The notes under the pieces are model-generated. The model ran no database searches. It saw only the letters and a program-made list of their open reading frames with translations, and was not told the origin of the DNA. A stretch of 64,000 nt of DNA from Batkoa obscura (lineage: Eukaryota > Entomophthoromycota > Entomophthoromycetes > Entomophthorales > Batkoaceae). Below are positions 34,160-46,734 of the stretch, piece by piece. The stretch spans positions 682,001 through 746,000 of the forward strand of contig JASVEC010000017.1 in NCBI GenBank assembly GCA_030770535.1. The letters are read 5' to 3'. The position numbers and the translations under genes are program-made. How positions within the stretch are numbered: the stretch's first letter is position 1; each line of letters starts with the position of its first letter.

Positions 34160-35108
34160 TTATTTGTAACAAGCCCCACCAAGGCGAATATCCCAATGAG
34201 TAAGGTGGTCTTCGATATTTAAAAATGGTCCAGTAGAAAGTGAACAAGCGTTACCTTCAATTTGAGAAGTACCGTAAATTCTAGCTTGATTATTACTTAA
34301 CCACATTTCAACAAAATGATGATTAAAGGACATAGCACGAAGTGGTATATGAGGTACAACATCTTTATTGCTAGTAACTCTTGTTGATAACAAACTTAAG
34401 GAACTAAACCAATTAGCAAAATCTAAATTTCCTATTCTTGGTTGCCCATAAGTAAAAAGTTGAATATTTTCTCAGGATAGTTGTAAAGATGCTTAGATAT
34501 CAATAACTGCTAGATTGACAATAGCTCCACCTAAAGAGTGACCAGTTGCAACCAATTTAAAGCTGGGATTACTCTTCAATGAATCTTTGATCACTGGTAT
34601 ATAAACGAGACTAAGTGCATCTTTAGCTTGTTCAAAACCAAGATGAGCTTGAACTTTACTGTTACTAGTAAATAAGTCTGTTTTATCAACTTTGACATTT
34701 TGTACCCGATTTTTAATATTTGATGTGCTTCTAAATGAAACAATAATAAACTTGTTAGTGGAATCAAGTTCAACATAACCTTTTGTTTCATATGTGTTTT
34801 TGCTGAACGTTTTAACTACTTTTAAACCACTATAAGCGGAATAATGGCTGCAATTCTAATTGGTTAAGGTAGAACCACCAAAATAAGCAGCACCGGCTAA
34901 TCTTGCAATTTTTCTGGCAGTGGCTTTGTTGGAAATGACCAATATATTTACTTACGAGCTTCTAGTTTACCTCACTGGGATGTCCTTGAAGCTCTTAAGA
35001 ACTTGGTTAAGATTGTCAATCAAACTGTTAAGGAAACCGAAGTACCATTGAGCTTCGCTTCTTGCTGTAACACACTATTAATGGTGGAAAGATAATGTTT
35101 AATTTCAT
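34160..35108 (-). pseudogene. Lipase pseudogene (copy of 24219-25196)
   Basis: It is homologous to the intact lipase from its start (MKLN at 35108) to its end (DHLTHWDIRLGGACYK). Stops and frame changes are scattered throughout, including one upstream of the nucleophile region and several in the N-terminal third. The Asp (SNKDVVPHIP) and His (IEDHL) regions remain legible. The upstream flank to ~35690 is also duplicated, so a segment rather than an mRNA was copied. It is no longer able to give a full-length lipase. Confidence 0.88.
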
Positions 35109-35692
35109 ATTGAAATATGTTTATAGTGATGGAAGTAGCGCCTTATATCTATACTATTTTAGTTCATCATAATATATATATATGTCGATTTGGAATTGGT
35201 TTGTATAAAATACAAATGAGGAACTTCTCCAACAATTCGATAATCAATTATGTAAAGTTAAAAAATTAATGACAAACATCTTGATAGTTAATGGATCAAG
35301 TGATTTTGTAGTTGAAATTTAGTTGTTTTATAAATAAGTAAAATCAACAATGACCATAACTAACCCATTATATTTTATACAATAGCTTAAAATATTATAA
35401 CAACACAATAAAAACATACAATATTATACTATAATTATTTGAGTGTTGATATTTTTTATTTAATTGGATTAAAATATAAGTTCAGGCTAAACATAATAGA
35501 AATAATTTCAAATCCGAATGTTGTAGAAGCACCTTGTAAACTGAAAACATAAATTTAAAGTTGAATGTTACATGTTTTAGTGTTAACCATATATCTGGTA
35601 TTTAATATTCAAGTGGTTATTTTATGTTCACACATTGATAAACTCCTATTAAACGTGAGAAATTGTTCTTTTGATTATTTAAGCAATTATAT
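35109..35692. repeat. Duplicated lipase upstream region
   Basis: It is similar to ~25200-25790 upstream of the intact lipase. The shared sequence runs to ~35690, where MITE copy 9 is inserted. Confidence 0.65.
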
Positions 35693-35791
35693 GGGAGTGT
35701 TTTTTTTGGCTTCATCACTTTTTCCACTTTTCAAGCACTATTTGAGCAGAAAGATTGTTAGTAAGATTCCTAAACAAAAAAATACATCCTC
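35693..35791 (+). mobile_element. MITE copy 9 (whole)
   Basis: GGGAGTGTTTTTTTTGGCTTC at the left and AAATACATCCTC at the right are present. ATATG or ATAT flanks both ends. It was inserted into the duplicated lipase flank after the duplication, since 25790 lacks it. Confidence 0.8.
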
Positions 35792-36990
35792 ATATGATTT
35801 AGAAAAAAGACGTTTTGGTATCAGAAAAACTGTATTTTAATACAGTGATAAGCATATATTTAATGGCATTATCATTCTATTAATAAGTTTTATTATTTTT
35901 AATATAATATTTTAAAAATAAGTTTAATTGAAATAAACTCTTCATTTATAATTTATTAATTATTTTCTTCGATTCTTGTTTTATGTTATTAGACGTTTAA
36001 TCAATTTACTTAATTTGTATGATTATTGCTTATTATTACTTCTCTATCTATTGTCTAAACAACTCATTTCATTAATTTAACAAATTGGCTAGTAGTGCTT
36101 ATTTAAATGTTTATAAGTATAAACTGATTAACAAATAAAGGATTTCTTTGGTATCAATGACTAATCAAGCTAATTTTTAGATTTATCCACAAAGTACAAC
36201 CGATGTTTAATAAACTTTAAATAAAATAATTTGGATATAAAGACAATTGAAAGTTTATTTCACCTGAAAGCAAAACCAAAAATAAATCTGTGGCAAAAAA
36301 GCAACTATAATAAACTCAAGATGAACATCTATTGAATCAGTACAGGAATGAAGCTTTATGTTAATTAGCTTTTACTTAAACTTCTACTTAACACATTTAT
36401 ATTTTATAGAAACCTACCTTTTCTAATCACCCTAATTTATTGTATCATGTTAATATACAGCTTTGTCCTAATCAAATATCAACCTGTTCCACCGTCTCTG
36501 CTAGATTTCTAAACACTGGTTCTAACTCCCTTGAATTGAATTACTCCGTTTATTCAAGCATCTAGGAAATATAATTTAACTTCTTATTGCCCTTTTAGTT
36601 TCTATAACATTCAGATATAAGTAAATAATTTTTTCCTAAAAATCAAACACACAATTATAAATACTCGAAGAATCCATTAGTAACTTTAAATTAGTCTTAA
36701 AGCTAGTAGTCACTATATGAAAACATAACACAAAACATCTGATTATTGATTTACGTTTACAATTTGATAAGTAAATTATGTATTGTTAGATTTTAGGATC
36801 TAGATATCAAGTTGATAATAATCGATAGCCCATTTAAACTAGTTTGATTTATAATATCTATATTTATAGCTCCAAACGGTAGTTGATAAACAATACCATT
36901 AAAATCCCAATTCAGTTCATTAAACCCAGACTAGAAGTATTCACACAACGCCATTAAGCACTAATTAAATAACTAAAGCAACCCAAAAAA
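35792..36990. other. AT-rich spacer
   Basis: No gene is recognised. The first exon of the dead PLP-homeostasis copy may lie in the last 200 bp but is not legible. Confidence 0.4.
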
Positions 36991-37470
36991 GTTCATTTAA
37001 CCAATATAAGTGAAACGAAGCTAATGTCTAGTCTAAAAATAATGTATGATTTAGGAGAACGAGATCTCAGTAAGAGTTATTTAAATCCTAAAATTTTTAT
37101 TCAATTATATTGAACAATTAAAACGTGTCAACCTAGGCACAAGAGTTAGTGGGAAAGGATGGACAGATGAGTAAAGGATTCTTAACTGAGATAATCAATA
37201 GTGATAACGGAAATATCATTTAATTACCTAAAGGCATTCAATGGCATTTTGTTGATAGTTTGCAATCTAATAAACACATAACATTACTTGTAGTTATTTT
37301 CGAGATATTTTTACTAAGTTTTTTAAGTCTGATTTTGGGCATCCAGAATCTATCTACTATCAAAACAGTATCTAGCATCAAAATATCAGAAGTACTTAGT
37401 GCTGGTCAAAAAGATTTGAGCTATAAAAAAGCAAGTATTTCTTTAATTGAATACAAATGAGAGGAAAATG
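36991..37470 (+). pseudogene. PLP homeostasis (YggS/PLPBP) pseudogene
   Basis: Legible pieces match exons 2-5 of the gene at 27980. VHLTNISETK aligns with [10 protein letters not shown], followed by YDLGERDLSKSY, AQELV, LPKGIQWHFVDSLQSNK and GIQNLSTIKTVSSIK. The PLP-binding Lys is replaced by Glu (SETK for SKTK). The GT donor after exon 2 is lost, and the last piece runs to a stop at 37458 with no sign of exons 6-7. It lies in the same position and orientation relative to the dead lipase as the live gene does to the live lipase. Confidence 0.8.
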
Positions 37471-39011
37471 ACTACTCACACAAATTCGACTATTCTATGA
37501 TAAAAATAGGCGAAGTTACGAGCTACAACAGTCGATTTTTATTTATGTTTGAAAGCAAAGAAAACTGCCTTAGAATTCACACATGCTTGCAACTAAACAC
37601 CCCTATCAACAAAGGCTTGCTAAAAAAAGATTGAGTACATATAAATATAACATTTACTACTTTACTTGTTTAAAAATTATAAAATAATAAGACCTATAAA
37701 TTCTATTTTTGTATTTGCTTTGAGCACCCCAACATAATCAAGCTGGATGTTTCATTAAAGTTAAGTAAGTTTAATAAAATTAATTTATTATTCAATTATG
37801 CTAAATAGCAATGTGAATTTATAATAATAAATCCGATAGCATTAGAAGAACTCAAGGTTTAGTTAACGAACTTTGTAGCACATGGAAGTATTAATTTATA
37901 TTGTTAATATTACTTAGAGCTTTTGCGTTTATTTGTTTTAATACCATTCATATATTTTATTGTTATATCAATACAATGATATCATTTGTTACAATTTGTG
38001 CTATTTATAATTTGTGTAGTATTTTTATTTACTACTGTTTTTGAGCCTTAGTATACATCAAAGCTTTTAATTAAATTATATTATGCATATATTTTTTTAG
38101 CCTATTAACTATATAGTATTGAAGTTTTAGAGTAAATGGATACTTTTTCATATATTATTCTATTTGTTTATAGACAAAAGGTAAGGATCAAATGTGAGTC
38201 TAGTAGCTCTTATATAGCGGAAATTACTATATAGGGATTAGCCATTAAGAGATTATAATGCGAAATTAATTAAACTATGATAATTTAGTTGTAACTATCT
38301 CAACAATAATTTGACCGAATATATTATTTGAAATTTTGGAACATAGATAAAAAAGTACATTTAAAGGTCAATTATAGTGACCCCTTGCTACATTTATACA
38401 TTGATACAAGCTCTTTGGGATTAATTTTTTTTCCAAACCTTTCCTGTCATTATTAAGTTAATAATTATTTTGAGTTGACTATAGAAAAATATTTTAGTTA
38501 AAACTCGCTGTTATTGGACTTTCTATAAAAAAAATCTTAGAACCAATTGTGAAAGTTTTTAACAGTTTAAATAATATATTTGTAATATAGTAAACCTATT
38601 TTTACTAATAAAATGAATGATTTATAGCATAAAATGGCCAAAACAACATAACATCTATATATGCGAAAAGTAAATAGGTAAATAATTAAAAATATATAAT
38701 TTTATAAATCCAATTAAATTCAAACAAATTAAACCAGATCATACTTTCGCAATTTTATAAATGGAAATACGGTAATTCCAAAATTCTAAAAAAGGGATTA
38801 ATAAATTAATTATTGTATTTTTTTACGTTGTAAGAGAAAGCTACTTTATAAAGTTGAAATTTATTTTTAGAAGTATATAGCTAGGTAACCAACTAAAATA
38901 ACTAGAACTGGTGAGGAGAAACTTTGGACAAATTTGGTATTTCGAGAAAATCTAAACTACATGTGACCTCAAGAATTGGCTTTTATTAGTGTATTTGATA
39001 TAAAATATAAG
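37471..39011. other. AT-rich spacer
   Basis: No gene or repeat is recognised in 1.5 kb before the second DNA-binding gene cluster. Confidence 0.45.
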
Positions 39012-39020
39012 TATATAAAG
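39012..39020 (+). promoter_or_regulatory. TATA box of the 39061 gene
   Basis: TATATAAAG lies 41 nt before the ATG. Confidence 0.5.
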
Positions 39021-39060
39021 ATTTTGTTATCCACCAATTTATCTATCAATTTTTGTTAAA

Positions 39061-39774
39061 ATGGATTCGACTTTGAGTAAACGTAGAGTGTTAGATATCA
39101 AAACCAAAAAGAACATAATAGAAAAAAGCGAGCTTGGTTTATCTCATCAAAAGATTGTGGATATGTATGATATAGGCCGTAGTACAGTAACTAAGATCAT
39201 CCAAAGAAAACAGTATATACTTAGTAGCACAATAGCTGAATACAGATCTAGTAGAAAACGTATTCGAAAAACAGAGTATGATTTACTTGAGAAAAAATTG
39301 CTAGAACTTTGCTTTGATTTCAACGATGGAAGATCTTTAATTAAACCTGGAGTAGATGCCGAAAGGATTATAGCTAAAGCTAATGAACTTGCAGTTGAAT
39401 TTGGGTATTGGAATTTTGTTGGTGATTTGATATGGGTTGGTAGATTCCGTAGGAAATATAATTTAAATTTTAAAATAAGTAAGAAGAAATTAAATAATAA
39501 CCCTGTTGTAACAAGCAATGTTACGCCAGACACTACAAACAACCAGCCTCAAGATAACAGTTCTTTTGATTCTAAATCATACGATCCTAGTTTAATTGGA
39601 TATAATAATAATAATTTGTTTGATCCTACGTATTTTAATTTTCCTTCTATTGAACCCTCCTTTTCTTCTTCCCCATTACTTTATTCTCAACATTCACCAT
39701 CGTTTGAACATAACTTTATGTTTGATCAATATTGTCAGGAGATTTACTATCCTTTAGCACATTACTATAATTAA
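39061..39774 (+). CDS. CENP-B-type DNA-binding protein 7 (DBD only)
   Basis: The protein is 237 aa from one exon. Helix-turn-helix 1 (~8-50) begins RRVLDIKTKKNII and carries DIGRSTVTKI. The linker RKRIRKTEYDLLEKK leads to helix-turn-helix 2, which ends at WVGRFRRKYNLNF (~139). The spacing between the two halves is shorter than in the 1.9-15.8 kb genes. With the genes at 43691, 50004 and 53222 it shares SHQKI and the RVLDIKTKK start. The ~95-residue tail contains TSNVTPD and is rich in Ser, Tyr, Phe and Pro, ending LAHYYN. It has no catalytic domain. Confidence 0.8.
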   Translation: MDSTLSKRRVLDIKTKKNIIEKSELGLSHQKIVDMYDIGRSTVTKIIQRKQYILSSTIAEYRSSRKRIRKTEYDLLEKKLLELCFDFNDGRSLIKPGVDAERIIAKANELAVEFGYWNFVGDLIWVGRFRRKYNLNFKISKKKLNNNPVVTSNVTPDTTNNQPQDNSSFDSKSYDPSLIGYNNNNLFDPTYFNFPSIEPSFSSSPLLYSQHSPSFEHNFMFDQYCQEIYYPLAHYYN

Positions 39775-41253
39775 TTTATAAGAAATTAGATCTTTTTGTT
39801 TATAACATAACTATTAAAATATTGAATATTAAAACTTTGAATTTCATTTTTTATTTTGAAAGTTTTTATTTTAACTTATAACATCTTTTATAATACATGA
39901 TTATAAATTTCGAAGGGAATATGATAATGCATATAACAGAAGTCATCATTTATTACCTTAATAATTATTGGTCTCGTTCTCTTTAAAATGTGATATAATA
40001 AAAGTAAAAGTGAAATTTGTGAAGGGAGTGTAACATTTATTTTATATTTAAAATCGGACATAATAAATAAATTTAAAATTTAAATTAATCATACTAAACT
40101 TAACAAGGATACGGGTGAGTGAAAAACCTGATTAAAATTTAAAAAATATCAGTTTGAGCTAGGATTGAGGTTACAAAAATCGCATGACTAATTTAAAAAA
40201 AAGTAAAAAGCGACTTTTAATAAATTTATGGCTAGTTTGCATTTTTTTATAAAATAGTAAAATATGGAAAGTGGAACCTTAAGTTCAAATCAGATTTTAT
40301 ATGATTGCGGTCACTTTTAATGGCATTTTTTCACTTGAAAATTAGCGACAGTATTCATTCTTTCTATTGAAATTAATTTCGTCATCATTTAATGAAATTG
40401 ATTTTCATTTTACAGCTTTCTTACTTTCAGCCTTTCTAACTTGTATACTATAAAATAGTCCCTACTGGTTGTTGAATGGTAGGCATTAACCTGAAATTTT
40501 TACTTAAAAATAAACGCCTTGAAAGGACTTTATGGTTAAAGATTAAACTAAAATAGCTATTGAACTATTATAAATAATGATAGTAGATTTATATAAGAGC
40601 TTAAGAATAGTCTAGATGCTCGCTTTCAAACCAAATCCATTCATTTTCTATTTTAAATACTAATTTATTAGAAGAGAACTTTTATATTTTCCACTCTAAA
40701 CTAAATAGAAAATATTATTAAAATCGCGGTCTACCCTTTTAGGATTCTTGAATAATAGACCATTTTAGGCAACTACATTAATTCTATCTGGTTAGATAAA
40801 TTGAAATTTACAAAATGGTACAGAAAATTAAACTAACAGAAGCAAGTAAATATTTATTCTAGAGTATTAAAATGTTAGCGCGATTTTACAAATAAACACT
40901 AAATATGGTAATTGGTATTTTAAATAATCCTGCTTATCAAGCAGGATTGGAATGGCTACTTGATGAACATTGCGTTTTAAAACTTTATCTTACTTTTAAA
41001 AATGCCATTTTCGCATTCTTGCCATTAAAATTTTATTGATTGCTATACTCATATCTTATTCATTCCGTTTATTTGTATATCACTTTATATGTCTTCCCAT
41101 TAACTTTATTTAATAGTTAGTAGTGAAATTCGATTCTACTATTGGCTCATCTTGAAACTATAGATTCCTTGATAGTAAAGTCAATATTATTATGCTATGA
41201 GAAATAACTTATTTCAGTCCAGATGTTATTGATGAAAACTGTAATACAAATAT
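39775..41253. other. AT-rich spacer
   Basis: No supported feature is seen. Confidence 0.45.
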
Positions 41254-41350
41254 GTGGGCGTTTTTTTTGGCTTCATCGCTTTTTCCATTTTTTAAGCGCT
41301 ATTTGAGCGGAAAGATTGTTAGTAACTCTTAAACACAAAAACACATCCCT
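41254..41350 (+). mobile_element. MITE copy 10 (whole)
   Basis: GTGGGCGTTTTTTTTGG at the left, an AAGCGCTATTTGAGCGG core and ACACATCCCT at the right are present, with ATAT(G) on both flanks. Confidence 0.8.
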
Positions 41351-42273
41351 ATATGATTACGTTTGAAAATCAAAATCGTCCTTAATTCTATAGCTTTATC
41401 AAATAGTAATCTTATAGTCAACTATTTTAAATATTATAAACTAATATTTTGATGAAATATAAGTTAACTATAAATAGTTGCTTACAACTTTTTAAAAAGT
41501 AAAATAAGAGCTATAAACTAGTTATTATGAAATTTGCTGTAATTTTTTCCAAAATGTGTGTCAGGTCAATAGACTAGTAATGGGTTTGTTTACATAAAAA
41601 AGAACAGAGAAGGAAAGGAAATTTAATATAAAAGAAGCAAAAGCTTAAAATTCGATGAGGCAGCCTATACACAAACTCGAAGTCTAAAAGAGGCTTGACT
41701 ATAAATTCAAGCTATATGGATGTGACTTTTAGGCCATAAAAAAGCAAATTCGTTTTTTTTAGGAAATAAACCAATAACAGAAATAAAGAGAAATGTAGCT
41801 TCTGATTTTATACTGCAAAGCGTAAAAGTTATGTGTATAATCCATAATCTGTAAACCACAACCAAAGGTAAGGATTAAAAATCAAGAAGTGAAAAGGGAA
41901 TTTAGAGGAGTGTTTAGTACTAGATTCAAACAAGAAAGTAAAAGAATTATAATACAGTATATCTAACCCAGCTCTCTTGATTTATTTTTTAAGTTTTTGC
42001 TTCAAGAGAAATTAAATTTTTTACACTAAAATAAAAATCAACAAATAGAAACATCTTTTTTGTTTAAGAATCCTATCAACAGTTTTTCATTCAGTGTTGC
42101 TTAATAATTGGAAAAATAAAGGAAACCAGAAGATTCAACCCCAGATTAAATTTTTGTAAATCAGCAAATAATTTAAAAAAATTACATACGACTTTTACAT
42201 CCCAACAAACTCAAAAAACAACCAAACTATGTTGTATTGAAAACATCAAGCCCAAAAACTCAGAAACCTTTGG
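41351..42273. other. AT-rich spacer
   Basis: No gene is recognised. Confidence 0.45.
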
Positions 42274-42535
42274 TTAAGCAGCAGTTTTAATAATTTCAAT
42301 AGCATCATCATACCTACTATGGCCCATATTTTCTTTCCGGGTAGAAGGTACTCTCAGTAAATAAATCCCCCCCACTTCTCTTCCTAATCCAAGTAATACA
42401 AAAAATGTAAACTCCTTTGCACAAAGCCCTTTTGGCTATGTATACCAATTAGAACCATATTCCTCAGTCCCTCAAACCCACTCCACTCTATCTTTAGCCT
42501 TAATAAAAACTGGCACAGACACGCAATTTTCAAAA
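42274..42535 (-). pseudogene. Decayed coding remnant, family not recognised
   Basis: On the minus strand a protein-like frame of ~87 codons ends at 42274. It contains VPVFIKAKDRVEWV, LCAKEFTFFVLLGLG and YLLRVPSTRKENMGHS, and terminates in IEIIKTAA. Two in-frame stops break it. Local GC is higher than in the flanks. Upstream (~42730-43150) scattered open pieces may be further exons. I cannot name the family; the sequence reads like the conserved C-terminal end of a globular protein. Confidence 0.4.
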
Positions 42536-43690
42536 AGCAACTTTAATAATTACTTGTTAAAACCGTTAGAAATTTAGTATACAATCAATATCTAACAAGA
42601 ACCTTTTAGTAATGAATGAACAATTAATTATTAACATATAATTTCTCAAAAGGGTAATTCACAAATTATTTTGACGTTCTATCTGATCTTGACTTTATGT
42701 TTTAAATTTACTTTTATATTCTTTAAACAGGCATTGGAGCAGTTTCGGGAAAAACTAGTGAGTAACATAAAAGTTTAATGTTCTAATTTCGTATTAGGAT
42801 CTAAATGGTATCAGCAGCAAGTCCTTCGTTAATTTACCCGAAAATAGAATAGTCAGAAGGTTTTGGCTTATTGGACTTATAATAACAAGATGACTCAATC
42901 GTTTCGGAAGAACATATTTATCATAAACTTTTAGTTTCATTGTAGTGAATACTTGTTCTTAAACACAAGCTCTAGGCCAACCTAAAAACAATTTGCTTTC
43001 AAAATAAATTGTAAGGTTCTAAAAATCCATACTTATAGTGTATGATAAAAAGTAGCTAGGCATAACATGTCGTCTGACTGAAACTTTGTCCAACCATCTA
43101 AAGATAAACTCATAGTGTCTTTTCAAAAATCAAACAAAGAAGGTGTCATCAGATTTTTGTAAAGCCCATCAAAACAATATTGTATATATGAAACAGATAC
43201 ACTGCTACGTCTATTGACCCCACCTATTGACCCATATATGCTAAATACATATGGCCTTTGCTTCAATCACTACATTATTTATTTGCAGTGTAAAGAGTAA
43301 CTTCGGTTTATTTGGACACTAACTTTAGAGCAAACTTGATATTGTTGTGTTTATAACTCTTGTTATGGACATTTATAAGTCGATAACTAAGAGATCAGAT
43401 TTTAAAATGAATGGAGTATAGTCAAAATAGCAATTTAAACTAAAGGACTAGAAATTTCTCATATACTAGTAAGATTGGTGACGGTTTTATTCGGTATAAT
43501 ATGTAAATACATAAGAAACAGATTTAAATTACAATAAGTTATTGAAAAACAGCCCTTAGAGTAAACTATAAATTTAAAACAGAAAAGTTTGTATAGTAAC
43601 AATCTCGAAAAAAATCTGATATGTTAATCAATTTTTATTAATTTTATTTTTTAATGTTTTTACAAAATAGCAAAGGAAAAACCAAATCTT
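42536..43690. other. Spacer with possible coding debris
   Basis: Broken minus-strand stretches (for example YKSNKPKPSDYSIFG) suggest the rest of the dead gene at 42274, but no gene can be drawn. A short direct repeat CTATTGACCC occurs twice near 43210. Confidence 0.3.
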
Positions 43691-44527
43691 TTAATTATAA
43701 TTATTGCAAAATCCTAACTCAAGAAAGGAACTGAGCTCAGACGTCGTTTGAGGAAATTGATTATATTCTGGGATAGAAGGTGATGATATGCAATTAAATG
43801 CGTCTAAAGAATGAATTGAAGAAGATTCTGGGCTACAGTTGTGCAGAGGAAGGAAAGGGTGATCGGGACCAGCACCCCAGTTTATTGAAAAGTAAGAGAA
43901 ACTGTTAGAGTTTAATGGTGGAAAGTTTGGGATATAATAATTTGAGCTGTTCAAAGCTAAGGGAAACAACTCATTATTGAAACTAGAAGGGTTTTGGATT
44001 GGCGATATACTATCGCTATTTGCTGTATATACAAATGGATTATACATTATGTTGCTCCTTACGATATTTATGGGTGAGCAATCTATCTTGTTAGGAACTT
44101 CTTTTTTTGTTACTTTAAAACCAAGTTGAAATCTCTTGCGGAACTTTAACAGCCAAGTATGAGTGGCCTCAAAGCTGGCTATATCCAATTCTTTGGCGAT
44201 TTGATTTGCTTTATAGATAATATCATGTGGTTGAATTTGAACGCTATCATTGCTCTTTTCACTGTTGAGATCATTGTACCATTCTATGACTCTTTTTTCA
44301 ATTATGTCAAATTGATTTATCCTGATTCTCTTCCTGTTATCATCATATTCACCAATAGTATTATTTAAAATCACGTTTTTTCGTAATAGTATTTTAGTTA
44401 CTGTACTACGTCCAATATTAAAACTCTCAGCTATCTTTTGATGTGAGCATCCACTTTTACTAAGCTCAATAATATCTTTTTTGGTTTTGATGTCTAAAAC
44501 ACGACGTTTGGGTTGGTTTGGCGACAT
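43691..44527 (-). CDS. CENP-B-type DNA-binding protein 8 (DBD only)
   Basis: The protein is 278 aa from one exon. Helix-turn-helix 1 (~8-50) has RRVLDIKTKKDIIE and NIGRSTVTKI. The linker is RKRIRINQFDIIEKR, and helix-turn-helix 2 ends WLLKFRKRFQLGF (~140). The tail (~145-278) has IVRSNIMYN just after the domain. It is then Ser/Pro/Asn-rich with several hydrophobic-aromatic clusters (NYYIPNFPPL, FSYFSINW) that would suit an interaction or activation region. It is the only minus-strand member of the second cluster. Confidence 0.8.
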   Translation of the reverse strand: MSPNQPKRRVLDIKTKKDIIELSKSGCSHQKIAESFNIGRSTVTKILLRKNVILNNTIGEYDDNRKRIRINQFDIIEKRVIEWYNDLNSEKSNDSVQIQPHDIIYKANQIAKELDIASFEATHTWLLKFRKRFQLGFKVTKKEVPNKIDCSPINIVRSNIMYNPFVYTANSDSISPIQNPSSFNNELFPLALNSSNYYIPNFPPLNSNSFSYFSINWGAGPDHPFLPLHNCSPESSSIHSLDAFNCISSPSIPEYNQFPQTTSELSSFLELGFCNNYN

Positions 44528-44587
44528 AATAATTTATATTTAGTTAGTAATCTTTTGAATTTTGTTTTTTCGGGATTACTTCTCTCC

Positions 44588-44594
44588 TTTTATA
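44588..44594 (-). promoter_or_regulatory. TATA box of the 44527 gene
   Basis: TATAAAA on the minus strand lies ~61 nt before the ATG. Confidence 0.5.
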
Positions 44595-44803
44595 CATTTT
44601 GAAATTAATCTGTCCATTCCAAAAACGAAATCTATTCTCTTATTCGCGAGTTTCCATCTCGAGTTCCCTTTTATGAATATAAAAACCTTTGCTTACTATA
44701 TTTGTAAAAGTTCCTTAACATTGTAAGAACAATTTAAATCGAACTCCGTAATTCTAAGGTAGCATCAGGCTTAAAATTTATGTTGATTCTATAAACAGCG
44801 TAT

Positions 44804-44900
44804 GAGGATGTCTTTTTTGCTTCAATATTTAGTTTTCCGTTTTCAATTTTATATTGCATAAATATGTAAAAACAATGAACCAAAAGTCATTTCTACATCC
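44804..44900 (+). mobile_element. Divergent MITE-like element
   Basis: GAGGATGTCTTTTTTGCTTC at the left and TTCTACATCC at the right resemble the family ends at the right spacing. The central AAGCGCT core is not recognisable. Confidence 0.35.
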
Positions 44901-45260
44901 TTTCTGTATCATTTATTTGTGCTAACTAAAAGGTCCACTTTTGTACATTTTTTTATTTAGCTTATTTTCTAGCTATCTGACTAACTTCTGCCATGCAATG
45001 TTAAAATTTTTCCAATTCCAATTACCTTTTTAATGACACATTCTATATAATGCTTAATCGTTAGAGCTTTTTAAGGCAAACATCATACCACAAATGGTAC
45101 AAAGAACATACCTAGAACAATTGACATTTTTTATATATTAATTGTGTTTCAAAAATTAATAATGGTTTAATATAATCTTAAAGAGAGCTATCACTTATTT
45201 ACTACATAAACTTACATTCTACAATATGCGTTTTTCAATTAAATAATTAGATTACAATAA

Positions 45261-45305
45261 AGCGCTTAAAAATGGAAAAAGTGACGAAACCAAAAAAATA
45301 TCCTC
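45261..45305 (-). mobile_element. MITE copy 11 (half, reverse)
   Basis: AGCGCTTAAAAATGGAAAAA through CCAAAAAAATATCCTC is one half of the family, starting exactly at the core. The other half is absent. Confidence 0.7.
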
Positions 45306-46734
45306 ATATGTTTAAGCTGCTTTTGTTTTTAATAGTCATACTACTTCAAAATTACTGTATGGTTTACCTAAAAAATATTAATAATTAGTTTAGTTTTAAA
45401 ATTTCATACAAATTCTTTTGAGCAATTATGTGATTTCTATCACTGCTTCAAATTGTTCTGCTCTTTTAGTTTATCATTGGAAGCTAACTCTATCTTACCA
45501 GGCTAACCGCTGTTAACCAAATCTATACCTTTATTTGGGATTAGTAACTTAATATATATTCTTAAAGTAAATCGGAATAATTATCCTATAATAAACGCCT
45601 TAAAAGATGATTATTATTTATAACACTCCTTTCCTTCGCTTTTTCATACTTTATCAAGTTACTCATTAAATATATACCTTATTGTAATTATACATATTTG
45701 TACCTTTGTCTAGATTTAATGATTTATTGAAAACTTAACGGTGAGCCTCATTATTTTCTATCCAAGTAAATATTCCACGTGTTTGCTTATATGTCTTCTT
45801 ATATATGAATTTTATATACAATATCATCTGTTATTCCCTCATGATTTTCTTTTATAAAAGCTTTATAAAATTTATATTGTCCAAATCACATTAAATAGTC
45901 TATTCATATATAATGTCCGAAAACTTTATATACATAAATAACACGAATGTTGCCACGAACGCTAGTTTCTCTGTACAGTTTAACTTTTCTCTTCCTTTTA
46001 TTTAGCAAACCATCAATGCTTTCAAATGTAAATTGTGTTTGTGTTCATTAAGCTTTAAAATTAAAGCAATACTGTTCTAGATGGACTTTGCTACTATTGT
46101 CTGAATACAAGCAAGAACTAAATGTTTGGTACAAAGATTATTTATCCATTTTATAAACTATAGCTATGAGCAAATATTCACATTATTAAAAAAAGACCAA
46201 AAGTAACTTTATCGAATTTCAAACAAGTACTTGGGACAAGTTTCTTAGTTCAAAAACCTTATCTTAAAAAATAATATCGACTCTTCACTAGATTTAAGTC
46301 TTTACACTATAAGAGGTGATCAGGGCAATTAATAAAATTATGATTTCATTTATTAAAATATGAAGAAGTATTTACTTTGTTTAATAAAAACTTTTTTCTC
46401 TATACTGAATCAACCAATAACTTCCCTAAGTTACTCTGATACCCCCTGCGGTGTATGTAGTACAAAATTGCTACATTTTAAAATTTTAAGGCTTCAAGTG
46501 AAAATGTCACTAATATTTTAATTCAGCTGTTTGAAATATAACGAATCAATTAGCTCTATTGGAAATTACTTAATTTAGATAAATAACAATGATTTATAAT
46601 TATATTATAAGAATTATTTGTAAAATTAGTGCGCAGATTACCATTTAATTTTATTGCTTAAAGTTTAAGTACTTCTAAGAGTACAGTAACCAAGATGACT
46701 GACTGCAAGGAAAAAATAAAGCTTGGCAAAATAT
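45306..46734. other. AT-rich spacer
   Basis: No gene, RNA or repeat is recognised. Confidence 0.4.
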
